A stretch of 64,000 nt of DNA from Musa acuminata AAA Group. Taxonomy: Eukaryota > Streptophyta > Magnoliopsida > Zingiberales > Musaceae. Every line of letters begins with the position of its first letter. The first letter of the stretch is position 1. The notes beneath the pieces are model-generated. The model was not told the origin of the DNA. It did no database searches and was given only the letters and a program-made list of their open reading frames with translations. The translations under genes and the position numbers were made by a program. The DNA lies in contig NC_088347.1 of the NCBI RefSeq assembly GCF_036884655.1, positions 13,831,501 to 13,895,500 on the forward strand. Reading direction: 5' to 3'. This document shows, piece by piece, positions 31,133 to 43,031 of the stretch.

Positions 31133-34024
31133 AAACCTATAACATCGCAAGCTAGGAGCAAGAGATGGTACCTTGATAGTGGATGCTCAAGGCATATGAC
31201 CGGAGATCCATCTCAATTCTCTAAGCTCACTAGCATAGACGAAGGCTATGTCACCTTCGGAGACAACAACAAAGGTAAAATCATTGGCAAAGGAACCATA
31301 GGTAACAAATCCAACTTCTTTATTGAAGATATTTTGTTAGTTGATGGTTTAAAACATAACCTCTTGAGCATTAGTCAATTATGTGATAAAGGATATATTG
31401 TCAGATTCGAATCTAATGCTTGCATCATTGAAAAACCACATAAAAACACGTCTATGATTGCATTAAAACAAAATAACGTATACACTATTGACATCAATGA
31501 TTTGTGTAATGAAATGTGTTTTTCGGTTTTGAATGAGGATGCTTGGCTATGGCATAGAAGATTAGGTCATGCTAGCATGAAACTAATCACTCAAATATCA
31601 TCTAAAGAACTTGTAAGAGGTATTCCTCATATCAAGTTCATCAAAGAGAATGTATGTGATGCTTGCCAATTAGGTAAACAAATTAAGGGCAGTTTCAAAT
31701 CTAAGAATCAAATAAGCACCTCTAGGCCCTTACAATTAATCCATATGGACTTGTTTGGACCAATCTCTACATCAAGCCTAGGAGGTAGCAACCATGTTGA
31801 ATGAACATAGCCTACCCAAGAATTTTGTGAACTCAATGGATACAACCATAATTTCTCTACTCCTAGAAATCCTCAACAAAATGGAGTAGTAGAAAAAAAA
31901 AATCGAAATTTACAAGAAATGGCAAGAACCATGTTGAATGAACATAGCCTACCCAAATATTTTTGGGCCGAAGCTGTAAATACTGCATGCTATATTTTGA
32001 ATAGAGTTCTAGTAAGACCCTTACCAAAACTCCCTATGAGTTATGGAACAACAAAAAACCCAATGTTTCATATTTTAAAGTCTTTGGGTGTAAGTGTTTT
32101 ATCTTAAATGAAAAGGATAACTTAGGAAAATTTGATGCTAAATCCGATGAAGGAATCTTTCTTGGTTATTCTTCGGTTTCTAAAGCCTTTCATATCTTCA
32201 ATAAAAGAACTTTAATTATTGAAGAATCCATTCATGTTGTTTTCAATGAGATTTCCGAAATCAGGAAAAACGATTTTGATGATGATGTTAATTTTGATTC
32301 CTTGAATTTAAATGAAACCCCGTCTCCAACTAGTAACTTGGATGCATCCACTTCCGAAATATCCTTACCCAAGGATTGGAAGTATGTAGATGCTCATCCT
32401 AAAGAGCTAATCTTAGGAGACACATCAAAGGGGGTTCAAACACGTTCTTCTCTTAAAAAATTTTGTTCCAATGCCGCATTTCTCTCCCAAATTGAACCCA
32501 AATGTGTTGACGAAGCCATGAAAGATGATTCATGGATTATCGCAATGCAAGATGAATTAAATCAATTTGAGAGAAATGAGGTATACAAGCTTGTTCCTAG
32601 GCCAAATGACCATTTAGTTATTGGTACTAAATGGGTTTTTAGAAACAAGCAAGATGAATATGGTATCGTGGTTAGAAACAAGGCTAGATTAGTGGCCAAA
32701 GGTTTCAACCAAGAAGAAGGTATCGATTATGAAGAAACCTTCGCTCCTGTGGCTCGATTAGAAGCCATAAGGATGCTCCTTGCCTACGCTAGTAGTAATA
32801 ATTTTAAGTTGTTTCAAATGGATGTTAAAAGCGCTTTTCTTAATGGCTTTATTTCCGAAGAAGTCTATGTTGAACAACCTCCTGGATTTGAAAATAATAG
32901 CCTCCCTAATCATGTGTTTAGATTAACTAAAGCTCTCTATGGTTTAAAACAAGCTCCGAGGGCTTGGTATGAGAAACTTAGTTCTTTTCTTATCGAAAAT
33001 AATTTCATAAAAGGCAAGGTTGATACTACATTGTTCATCAAGAATTTTGAAAATGATTTTCTCATTATTCAGATTTATGTTGATGATATTATCTTTGGTT
33101 CTACAAATGAATCTCTTTGTGAATCTTTTGCTAAAACTATGAGTCTTGAATTCGAAATGAGTTTAATGGGAGAATTAACATTCTTCTTAGGCTTACAAAT
33201 CAAACAACTAAGCAATGACATCTTTATTAGTCAAACTAAATATACTATGAATTTGCTAAAAAAGTTTAATATGAATAACTCAAAAGCTATTAACACTCCT
33301 ATGAGCACCTCCACTAAGTTAGAAATCGATGAAAGTGGAGAAAGCTTCGATCAAAAAACTTATAGGGGCATGATAGGAAGTTTACTTTACCTCACTGCAA
33401 CTAGACCAGATATCATGTTCAGTGTAAGACTTTGTGCTAGATTTCAATCAAACCCTAAGATATCTCACCTCAAAACAGTTAAAAGAATACTTAGATATCT
33501 TAATAGTACCACAAATCTAGGATTATGGTACCCAAAATCAAAGAATCTTGAGTTAATTGCTTATGCTGATGCGGACTTTACTGGCTGTAAACTAGATAGA
33601 AAAAGCACATCAGGAACATGTCAATTTTTAGGATATGCCCTTGTTTCCTAGTCATCTAAGAAACAAAACTCGGTTGCACTATCAACAACCGAAGCCGAAT
33701 ATATTGCAGCAAGTGCATGCTGTGCACAAGTTGTATAGATGAAAAACACCTTAGAAGATTATAAAATTCATTTTAAATATATTCCCATTAAATGTGATAA
33801 CACAAGTGCAATATGCTTAACGAAGAATCCTATAAACACTCCAGAACAAAACATGTTGATATTAGACATCACTTTATACGAGATCATGTTACTAATCATA
33901 ATGTAATCATAGAGTTCATTGATACTGAACATCACTAGCTGATATTTTTACAAAACCTTTAAATGAAGAACAATTTGATTTCATAAGAAGAGAATTAGGA
34001 ATGTTGATGTTTCCGAATACATAA
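31133..34024 (+). pseudogene. pol: D1 Pol: protease, rearranged integrase, RT, RNase H
   Basis: In frame with gag after the TAG: the protease motif [16 protein letters not shown], pre-integrase [11 protein letters not shown], then [17 protein letters not shown]. At about 31793 roughly 200 bp of the integrase core is replaced by a 30-bp copy of sequence found at 31928-31957. Four bases are lost near 32023, which shifts the frame. RT and RNase H are open at 32302-33651, with [15 protein letters not shown] and [10 protein letters not shown], until TGG becomes TAG at 33651. A further stop near 33737 and frame errors near 33838 and 33936 follow. The end is TTTCCGAATACATAA (stop 34022-34024). Inactive. 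Confidence 0.92.
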
Positions 34025-35159
34025 ACTAGTTAATATTATCTTTCGGACTTTATTGAATGATCAAATCACTTGATTAACATGTTGGGAATTATGTGCATGT
34101 TTTGTCTTCATGATTGTATTTGAAAATCAATAGCATAGTCTTGTCCGAATGAATGAAAGTGTTAATTTCATTTTTGGATTCGCTTAACAATTGGTATCCT
34201 AAAAATCAGATTTTCTCATACACTTATTATATGAAAATATTTTTCTGAAATGGATTTGATGAAATGATTCCTGCTTATGAATTCCATCTTGAAATATGGA
34301 TGATAGTGTTTTTACTTGCAAAGATTTGTTTCACATACATATCTTGATACCTGTAAAAATGAAGCATGATTCAATCTCTCATCGACTTTAACTTCATGAG
34401 TTGATCTCTCATCAGTTTTAACTTCACTCAAAGTAAACTCACAAATAGCTAGTATCACAAATAGCCTTCCTCCTTCATGAAAAAAGATTATAACAAATAA
34501 AAAGGAAGAAGTATTCAAAGCAATCTATGTATCATGCTTTCCTTTATATGCTTGGAAAATAACATGTAAAGGCATGAACAACTATCACACTTATGCTCAA
34601 AATTCGCTTATTGTTCTCCTGCTATCACAATTACTATGCTTTTTGTTTATTACAAAGGGGGAGAAATATATGAGTATTAATGCCATGCTTGCATCACCAA
34701 GAAATATATGAGTATTAATGCCATGCTTGCATCACCAAGAAATATATGAGTATTAATGCCATGCTTGCATCACCAAAAGATATATGAATTGATGCTATGA
34801 TTGCTATAATTTGCATTATGCCTTGTTTGTATCATGTAATGATATCAAAATCTTACTTCGCAGTTTTACATGTTGATATCTTACAATCTGATGAATTGCT
34901 ACTATTACCATCATTCAAACCTGTTATGTAAAATTTGAAAATGAATGTCAAGCCTTGACATCATCTTTAGAGAGAAACATCATGATGGGAATCATGATGA
35001 GAGTATTGATAAGTTTAAATGATTTTAACTTATCAATATGTCTCTTGAATTCAAAGGTTTTGAATTCAAGAATGACTTATCTCAAGTATGGCATATAGAC
35101 AGGGGGAGTTAAGGTTAACTCCATTATAAATTGATTGTCATCATCAAAAAGGGGGAGAT
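34025..35159 (+). other. D1 3' non-coding region
   Basis: No credible ORF or envelope-like gene. It holds an extra polypurine tract (34652-34665), a 38-bp triplication (34663-34776), the hairpin GGAGTTAAGGTTAACTCC (35105-35123 region), and the PPT AAAAAGGGGGAGAT ending at 35159. Confidence 0.8.
34663..34776 (+). repeat. 38-bp tandem triplication
   Basis: Three copies of a unit starting GAAATATATGAGTATTAATG at 34663, 34701 and 34739. Absent from A4 at the same place. Confidence 0.95.
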
Positions 35160-36901
35160 TGTTAAATCTCGAATTTTGATGATTAAGTCAATTGTCATTT
35201 GTTATCTAATCTATATGTTGAGATAAGTGTGCAGGATTAACTACGATGAAAATAAGATATGTAGCAGGAGTTGCGCCGGAGTCAAGACAATGATCACGTT
35301 GGGAGTTCGAGAGTTCGACGAAAGTTCGGACAGTCGTCGGAGGTTCTGCGGGAACAAATATGAGAAGTCCATGAGCTTGCCAAAGATGCTCGTCGGAACT
35401 CGCCAAGTGGATCATCGTAAGTCCAGGAGTTTTCCGGAAGTCCACAGGAGCATAACCGAGGGTTCATCGGATGATCGACGGAAGTTCGCCAGAAGAAGTG
35501 ATTAACGCACCGGAGCAAGTTGCAGTAAATATCTTAGGAAAAATCATAGTTAGCATAATGATTAAGTTGGAAATGGGAGGTGATCCCATTAACTTAATCT
35601 TGGGGCAATTGGGTCCCTGAAAAACCCAAATTGGGCTGAATGGATCAACCCATTCGAACCTTGATTTCAGCCAGGCGGTTGAACCGCCCAAGCCAGGAGG
35701 TAGCACCGCCTGGGCTAAGTCTCCGAGCGAGACTGGGCGGTGCAACCGCCCCAGCCAGGAGGTGGCACCGCTTGGGCTCAGTCTCCGAGCGAGACTGGGC
35801 CGTGCAACCTCCCCAGACAGAGGTGGCACCGCTTGGGCCGGTCTCCGAGCTCTGGTTGAGCGGTGCAACTGCCTCAGTCAGGAGGTGGCACCGCCTGAGC
35901 TCGGTCTTCGAGCTCTGGCAGGAGGTGTAACTGCCCCTGACAGGAGGTGGCACCACCCAGAGGCTCAATCTTCGAGCTCTGCCAAGCGGTGCAACCGCTC
36001 CAGTCAAGAGGTACAACCGCCAGATCCCGGAATTCCAGGAATTGACAGTTTTGAGCTCAAAATTCAAACTGGGTTGGGGCCTATAAATACCCCACCCATT
36101 CAGCACTGAAAGGACACTCAATATACACCGAAATCCTGATCTTGTTCTGTGATTTTTAGAGTTCAAAATTGTTGTAAAGGCCAAAAGTTCTTCTCCCTCT
36201 TTTCTTCCAAGTTCTGAGCTTTAAAGAGATGAGAGAAAATTCTGTAAGGGTTGTCTCCTAAGCCCATCAAAAGGAGTGAAACTGTAAATGGGTGGTTGGC
36301 CTTTGCCTATTGAAGGAAGGCCTCTAGTTGACGTCGGTGATCTCGTCGGTGGAGAAAGCCAAAAATGGAGTAGGTCAAGATTGACCGAACCACTCTAAAT
36401 CTTGGTTTGCATTTACTTTGAGCATATTATCTTTACTGCAAACCTCCTCTAAAGCTTACTGCTTTCTACACATATACGATCGGGTTTCAAGCTTTGCACT
36501 TTCCGAATCGGCGTTTAGACGTAAAACAGTTTCATCGTACGATCATCATATTTCTGTTTGCATTTACGTTTTGATTTCTATCACAACTGCAAACTACCTT
36601 TATATCCTTACTTAAATTGCATCTCGCTTAATCAAGTGATTTACGAATCAGCATTTAGACGGAAAGCAGTTTTTTCGTACGAATATCATACTTCAGTTTG
36701 CGCCTACTATCTGAGTAGAATCATAACTGCAAACTACATTTATATCTCTATTGCATCTCGCTTAAACAAAAGTTAAAGTGATTTACGAATCGGCTTTCTT
36801 ACCAAAATCACTTTTAACGAACGAACGCAGATTTTATTTTTTGTAGAAGGTTTTCTGCTGCACTAATTCACCCCCCCCTCTTAGTGCTCTTGATCCTAAT
36901 A
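35160..36901 (+). repeat. D1 3' LTR
   Basis: 1742 bp, TGTTAAATCTCG to CCTAATA. TATA box at 36082-36089. Closely similar to the 5' LTR with scattered substitutions and small indels. Confidence 0.93.
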
Positions 36902-37647
36902 GTCTCATACCGATGAGATATGGGATATCGCTTTCTACGAGTATGTCCCCAAAGACTTCAGAAGAAAGGGAGAACATGGATATGATACATAATGCCTCAA
37001 TAATAGGATATATCATGCATGTCATGCTATGTACTAGGCCTGATATAGCGCATGCTCTGAGTGTCACGAGCAGGTATCAAGCGGATCCAGGCTTGGAGCA
37101 TTGGAAAGCAGTAAAGTGTATCCTTAAGTACTTGAGAAGGACTCAAGTTTGAAGGCTACACAAACTCAAGTTTTCAGTCTGATGTCAATGATAGCAAGTC
37201 GAATTCAGGGTACGTGTACACCTTGAATGGAGGAGCAGTGTGCAGGAAGAGTTTCATGTAAGATACTACTACTAACTCGACCATAGAGGCGGAGTACATT
37301 ACTGCATCAGATGCAGCAAAGGAGGGACTATGGTTGAAGAAGTTTATCACAGATTTAGGAGTCGTGCCGGGTAGCGAGGAGCCGATCTCCTTATATTGCG
37401 ACAACAACGGGGTTATTACTCAAGCGAAGGAACCTAGGTCTCATCAGAAATCTAAGCTTGTTCTGAGGAGGTTCCACCTTATCAGAGAGATCGTAACCCG
37501 AGGAGATGTTGTAGTGGAAAGAGTTCCATCCGAAGATAATATTGCAGATCCACTGACAAAGCCGTTGTCTCAGATTGTCTTTGAGTGTCGCAGGGGTCTG
37601 ATGGGGATCATACACATAGATGATTGGCTTTAGGTCAAGTGGGAGAT
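36902..37647 (+). pseudogene. pol: B1 RT C-terminus and RNase H
   Basis: Continues from 27746: IPMRYGISLSTSMSPKTSEE, TRPDIAHALSVTSRYQ, then a stop near 37150 and a frame change. The RNase H part has NSGYVYTLNGGAV, TIEAEYITASDAAKEGLW (catalytic Glu), LYCDNNGVITQAKEPRSHQK (catalytic Asp) and EDNIADPLTKPL, ending with a stop at 37633. The PPT (AAGTGGGAGAT) ends at 37647 and the 3' LTR follows at once. It would degrade the RNA strand of the hybrid; broken by stops. Confidence 0.9.
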
Positions 37648-37749
37648 TGCTAGTCATATATGCCCAACAAGCCAATCACGTGAGTGATGGCACATATGAC
37701 TTGATACAGAATCTTTTTTACTTATTATATTTTGGCATATATCACTTTA

Positions 37750-37801
<52 letters not shown>

Positions 37802-39274
37802 GATGTCCTTGGATTTGTGCAATGGGAATCAGATCGTGATGAGATCACGAAAATGAGATCGATTCACCTTTAAACACATATCCTAAATAATCCCGATCAT
37901 AGGTTACTCGAGAGGGACATCGTGATAACCGGACAGACTAGTGTGCTGTATACCCGTCCATATGATGGATGCAGCGGGTCTCATAGTTGTTCGTGTAGGG
38001 ACACTAGGGATACAGTACAGGTGCTCATTGGAGAATGAGTTCACTGATTGATCCACTTACGGAATGTTGGATGGTTGATGATGCCTTATTGTCAGACAGC
38101 GATTCCGTAGTCCTAGTGGTATATATGGTCCTTAGACTTGAGACACTAAGGATGTCCTGTATGAGTGCTCCACTATTTGATACCAGACTTATAGGTTTGG
38201 TTGTCCCAGATCTTGTACAGTTGGTCATTGGGAGTGGTAGTCGACCTTACGAGGGCTATTGAGTGTCAATAGAGGATCATCCACTCTCGGCGTCATGAGA
38301 AGAATATCCCATGTGTTCTTGCTCAGACAAATCTCTGGCCAGGGTCATTCGGGTTGAGAGAGAAAGAGTTTTCCGGAAGAATCCAATTAGAGCGAAACTC
38401 AAGTAGAAATCGTATGGGTCTGACAGCACCATGCTCGATATACGGTCTCTGGGATATTAGATGGATGAGGGACTTTAGGTACACTATAACTGAGGACAGA
38501 TAGGTCGAATGGATTGGATTCCCCTGTATCGTCTAGGGACTACAGCATAGTGGCCTAGTACGTTTGTAGTCGATGAGTCAAGTGAATTATTACAGAGACA
38601 ATAATTCACTGAGTTAGAAGGAGTTCTGACAGGTATGACTCACGGCCAGCTCGATATTGGGCCTAGAGGGTCACACACATATGGTAGGCATTGCGATGAG
38701 TAGAGGTTCAGATATGAAATATTCGACGGAGCCCTTGTCTTATTGGATATCAAATAAGCCCCTGAATTATTGGATCCCATGGATGAGATCCAATAAGAGC
38801 CCATGAGAGAATATTGAATAGAGATCCACTAATCTAAAAGGCTTGGGTTATTGGATACAGATCCAATACCCATTAGGCAAGGATCCATTAGGGTTTGACG
38901 GGGGACCTCTATAAATAGGAGGGATTCAGAGCCTCATAGGCTAGAGCCTTTGCTTGCCTCTCCTATTCTCCTTCCCCTTTCCACCTTAGAGCAAGCCTGG
39001 AGTTTTGAGGAGTGTCGTCGCAGCCTTGCTGTGTGGATCACCCGTAGAGAGGAGGATGCTTGACCTCCTTCACCCTCTCCTAAGGATCTGTAAGGAAATA
39101 GGGATATACGATCTCCCTAGGTAACACAATCTATTCTATACACAGTTTTTCAGTTTCGCAGATTTTTCACACTAATCTTTGCACGACGACGAACATCTCT
39201 TTGGGAATCGGAGATTTTGTTTTTCTTGTTCTTCCGCTGCGTATGTGATGTCGCCCCCAAAGATTTTCCTAACA
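37648..39274 (+). repeat. B1 3' LTR
   Basis: 1627 bp, TGCTAGTCATA to TTCCTAACA, uninterrupted. AT tract 37754-37798, TATA box 38910-38917, palindrome 38767-38796. It shows the empty A1 insertion site and the complete family B LTR. Confidence 0.94.
38910..38917 (+). promoter_or_regulatory. TATA box of B1 3' LTR
   Basis: TATAAATA in CCTCTATAAATAGGAGGG. Confidence 0.65.
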
Positions 39275-39279
39275 GCACC

Positions 39280-39638
39280 CCTGTCAAGCGGTGGCACCAT
39301 TGACAGTTATTGCTGCCAGCGGTGGTATCGCCCCTATCAAGTGGTGGTACCGCTAAAGCTCGGTCTCCGAGCTCTGTCAGGTGGTGGTACCACCCAGACT
39401 GAGCGGTAGTATTGCCCTGTGTCAGGTGACAGGTGGTAGTACCGCCAGCACCCCGGAAATCCAGGATGAGATACTTCTTGGCTCTATTTTTTAAAGTCAT
39501 TGGGGTCTATAAATACCCCACCCTTTTCTGCATGAAAGGGCCAACAAAATCTTGATATATTCTCGAGTCTTTGAAGTGTTAAAAAGTTGTAAAAGTGCTA
39601 GAGTTCTCCTCCTTCCTTTCTAAGTGTTGAGATCATTC
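39280..39638 (+). repeat. E0 5' LTR, segment 2
   Basis: After the B1 TSD (39275-39279), the GC-rich palindrome region resumes and leads into TATAAATA at 39508-39515. It stops at GATCATTC, where A3 enters; CATTC (39634-39638) is A3's TSD. Confidence 0.9.
39508..39515 (+). promoter_or_regulatory. TATA box of E0 5' LTR
   Basis: TATAAATA in GGGGTCTATAAATACCCC. A3 separates it from the rest of its LTR and gene by 18.5 kb. Confidence 0.7.
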
Positions 39639-40951
39639 TGTTGAATCTCGTATTTTGATGATGAAACTACTTGATATATGTTTATGATTTAATCTGCGTT
39701 TTGAGTGACGCAAGATGCTTCGATCAGGATGAGACAATTAAAGCAGGAAAATCATGTTGTGCCGAAGGAACATGTCAGAAGATTGGACGTCGGGCCGGTG
39801 GATCGGTCGACGTATCGACAGAAGGCTTCGGGCCGTGGACTCGGGCATCGGGCCAAGAAGAGCGGGTATTGTGCCAAGGATATCAGAGTTGCGGAGTCAA
39901 CTGGCCGATTGGGCAATAGGCTGCAGAAGAGGACGATGCGCCGAAGAATCGGACGAAGCGTCGAGGGACCAATGACATGTCGGACAACTTGGTTAATTGC
40001 TTAGGATTAATTGTCTCGATCGAAGTTTTGTTTTCTTGTGCAGGATTAACTACGATGAGAGTAAGACAAGCAGCAAGTGTTGCGCCGGAGTCAAGATCAT
40101 GATCACGTTGGGAGTTCGAGAGTTCGACGGAAGTTCGGACGGTCGTCGGAGGTTCAGCGAGAACAGATCCGAGAAGTCCAGAAGCTTGCCAAGCGAAGCT
40201 CGTCGGAACTCGCCAAGTGGATCGTCGCAAAGTCCAGGAGTATGCCGGATGTCCGCAGAAGGATCACCGAGGGTTTATCGGATGATCGACGGAAGTTGGC
40301 CGGAAACTCGCCGGAAGAAGCGATTGACGCATCGGAGCAAAGCTGCAGAAGTTGTCTTAGAGTTAATCGTAGTTAGCATGATGATTAAGCTTGAAAATGG
40401 GAGGTGATCCCATTAGCTTAATCTTGGGGCAATTGGGCCCCTGAAAAGATTCAAATTGGGCCGAATGGAGCGAACCATTCGGACCCTGATTGCACCAGGA
40501 GGTGCAACCGCCCCAGCCAGGAGGTGCAACCGCCAGGGCTGCGAGGCTGGGAGGTGCAACCGCCCCAGCCAGGAGGTGCAACCGCCAGGGCTGTGAGGCT
40601 GGGAGGTGCAACCGCCCCAGCCAAGAGGTGCAACCGCCCAGAGCTCAGTCTTCGAGCTAGACTGGGCGGTGCAACCTCCTCTGTCAAGAGGTAGCACCGC
40701 CAGAGCCCAAGTTTCGAGCTCTGCCAAGCGGTGCAACCACCGAGCTCAGTCTTCGAGCTCTGCCAGGTGATGCAACCATCGAGCTCAGTCTTCGAGCTCT
40801 GGCAGAGAGATGCAATCGCCTGAGCTCAGTCGTCGAGCTCTGCCAGGCGGTGCCACCTCTCCAGTCAAGAGGTGCAACCGCCTGATCCCAGAATTCTGGG
40901 ATTTGATCGATTTGATCGTTTTGAGCTCCAAATTTGAACTGGGTTGGGGCC

Positions 40952-40959
40952 TATAAATA
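40952..40959 (+). promoter_or_regulatory. TATA box of A3 5' LTR
   Basis: TATAAATA in GGGGCCTATAAATACCCC, upstream of an intact gag. Confidence 0.75.
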
Positions 40960-41486
40960 CCCCACCCATTCAGCACTGAAAAGATACAGATCCACACCGA
41001 ATTCTTGATCTTTTCAGTGATTCTAAGAGCTCAAATTTGTGTAAAGTCCTAAAGTTCTCCTCCTTCTGTTCTTCAAGTTTTGAGTTGTAAAGAGAGGAGA
41101 GAAAGGATCTGTAAAGGTTGTCTCCTGAGCCTGTCAAAAGGAGAGAAACTGTAAAAGGGCAGTTAGCCTTCGCCCATTGAAGGAAGGCAGCTAGTTGACG
41201 TCGGTGACCTCGTCGGAGGAGGAAGCCAAAAGTGGAGTATGTCAAGACTGACCGAACCACTCTAAATCTCTGGTTTGCTTTTACCTTGAGCACTTTATCA
41301 TTACTGCAAACCTCCTACATTGCTACTGCCCTCTGCGCCTTCATGAACAAGTTTCTAAGCTCTGATCTTTCAGAATCTGCATTCAAACGTAAATCGTGTT
41401 TTCATACGATCTTCACACTGCAGTTTTCGCTTACATTCGGATTCCATTTATAACTGCAAATTGCTTTCTACGTAAAATGCTTTTCA

Positions 41487-41845
41487 AGGTTCAAAACTGC
41501 TTTTAGACGCAAAACTACATTTAGACGTAAAATTACGTTTAGACGTAAAACTGCGTTTAGACACAAAACTGCGTTTAGACGCAAAACTGCGTTTAGACGT
41601 AAAACTGCGTCGCAGTTTTAGACGTAAAACTGCGTTTAGACGCAAAACTGCGTTTAGACGTAGAACTGCGTTTGGACGTAAAACTGCGTTTGGACGTAAA
41701 ACTGCGTTTGAACGTAAAACTGAGTTTATACGCAAACTGCGCTTAGACGCAAACTGTGCTTAGACGCAAACTGCGCTTAGACGCAAACTGTGTTTAGACG
41801 CAAACTGCGCTTAGACGCAAAACTGCGCTTAGACGCAAACTGCAC
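41487..41845 (+). repeat. 18-bp array in A3 5' LTR
   Basis: Units GTTTAGACGTAAAACTGC and GCTTAGACGCAAACTG. At 41603-41621 AAAACTGCG is followed by its inverse CGCAGTTTT, a local inversion or fold-back within the array. Confidence 0.92.
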
Positions 41846-41972
41846 TGTGATTCTGCTTTTATATCGAAATCGATTTTTATCGGACGAACGCAGCTTTCGG
41901 TTTTTATATCGCTGTAAGATTTCCGCTGCACTAATTCACCCCCCCCCTCTTAGTGCTCTCGATCCTAACAAT

Positions 41973-41984
41973 TGGTATCAGAGC
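41973..41984 (+). other. Primer binding site of A3
   Basis: TGGTATCAGAGC, matching the 12-nt initiator tRNA-Met PBS, two bases after the LTR. Confidence 0.94.
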
Positions 41985-42020
41985 GGGGTATTTCTCATTT
42001 CGGATTTACACCCGAGAGAA

Positions 42021-43031
42021 ATGTCTCTTCATGAGGGCTTTTCGGTCTTTCGTCCACCGTTCTTTAACGGATTGGACTACACTTATTGGAAAACTCGAAT
42101 GAGAGTTTTCTTGATTTCTCTAAATCTGGATTTATGGAGTATCATTGAAAATGGTTTTCAACTTCCCTCCAAACCGATGAACGAATGGTCGGATTTGGAG
42201 AAAAAGTATTTTTCTTTAAACGCAAAGGCTATGAATGCCTTATTTTGCGCTTTGGACAAAAATGAGTTCAATCGGATTTCCACGTGCGAAACGGCTTTTG
42301 ACATTTGGCGAACACTTGAAATCACGCACGAGGGAACTAGTAGAGTCAAAGACTCGAAAGTTAACTTTTTATTGCATGATTTCGAGCTTTTTCAAATGCA
42401 ACCAAGCGAGACTATAGGCGACATGTACACCCGTTTCACGGATGTCGTCAATAGTTTAAGAGCTCTTGGAAAATGTTTTTCGGATTTTGAACTCGTAAAC
42501 AAAATTTTGCGTTCTCTTTCTAAAAAGTGGGATTCAAAAGTAACTGCAATACAAGAAGCTAAAAATCTAAACAACTTACCACTTGAAGAACTAATTGGTT
42601 CATTGATGACATATGAAATGGTGCACAATGCACATGATGAACCTGTTGAACACAATCACCTTCCAAAGAACAGGAAGGATTTGGAACTCTGGACAAATGA
42701 ATGCCACTTGAGCGATGACTCAAGTGATGAGGACAATGATGAACAAACCAACCTTCCAAAGAACAGGAAGGATTTGGGACATAGAACATTTGAAGACCAC
42801 TCGAGCATAAGCTCAAGTGATGGTGAACTTAAAATACAAATGAAACGAAAATTAAAAAGCAAAAAGAATGGAAATACTTGCTTTAAACGCAAGAAGAAGA
42901 GCAAAAATTGGGATGAATCGAGCTCCTCTGAAGACGAGAAAGTCAACAAAAGCGAGGCGGCAAACTACGCCTTACCAGCCTACGACATTGAGGTAATTAA
43001 AATGCCTTTGGTTTATTTTAAAATTACTTGA
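42021..43031 (+). CDS. gag: Intact short Gag of A3, without zinc knuckles
   Basis: 336 aa from the ATG after CCCGAGAGAA, the position used by all family members; the frame is open further upstream only through LTR sequence. The N-terminal 200 residues match the A4 Gag capsid region (DYTYWKTRM, LNAKAMNALFCALDKNEFN, CETAFDIWRTLEITHEGTSR, SETIGDMYTRFTDVVNSL, LEELIGSLMTYEM). A repeated PKNRKDL acidic linker and a basic stretch (KRKLKSKKNGNTCFKRKKK) take the place of CCHC knuckle 1. The protein ends EVIKMPLVYFKIT at 43031, where A4 Gag continues for about 190 residues more. So it keeps the capsid part and may bind RNA through basic residues only (inference). A complete frame in a non-autonomous element suggests recent mobility. 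Confidence 0.9.
   Translation: MSLHEGFSVFRPPFFNGLDYTYWKTRMRVFLISLNLDLWSIIENGFQLPSKPMNEWSDLEKKYFSLNAKAMNALFCALDKNEFNRISTCETAFDIWRTLEITHEGTSRVKDSKVNFLLHDFELFQMQPSETIGDMYTRFTDVVNSLRALGKCFSDFELVNKILRSLSKKWDSKVTAIQEAKNLNNLPLEELIGSLMTYEMVHNAHDEPVEHNHLPKNRKDLELWTNECHLSDDSSDEDNDEQTNLPKNRKDLGHRTFEDHSSISSSDGELKIQMKRKLKSKKNGNTCFKRKKKSKNWDESSSSEDEKVNKSEAANYALPAYDIEVIKMPLVYFKIT

Larger units (their letters stand above)
27747..36901 (+). mobile_element. D1: degenerate gag-pol Sirevirus in the B1 RT
   Basis: Complete structure: LTRs 27747-29498 and 35160-36901, PBS, gag, pol, 3' non-coding region, PPT. Flanks are GTCTT (27742-27746) and GTCTC (36902-36906), a TSD with one change; the host codons fit GTCTC. 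The short-U3 LTR subtype matches A4 and E0. The coding part has stops, a frameshift and an integrase rearrangement. Confidence 0.93.
39639..41970 (+). repeat. A3 5' LTR (long-U3 subtype)
   Basis: 2332 bp, TGTTGAATCTCGTA to CCTAACA. Extra U3 block about 39700-40045; GGAGGTGCAACCGCC array 40490-40660; TATA box 40952-40959; 18-bp array 41487-41845 with one inverted junction near 41603-41621. Confidence 0.94.

Noticed and set aside
39754..39975. A 73-codon frame conserved in several long-U3 LTRs (also 23619-23840, 55801-56022)
   Set aside because: Conservation follows from recent LTR copying. It lies in U3 upstream of the promoter, is broken in A1, and matches no domain I know.
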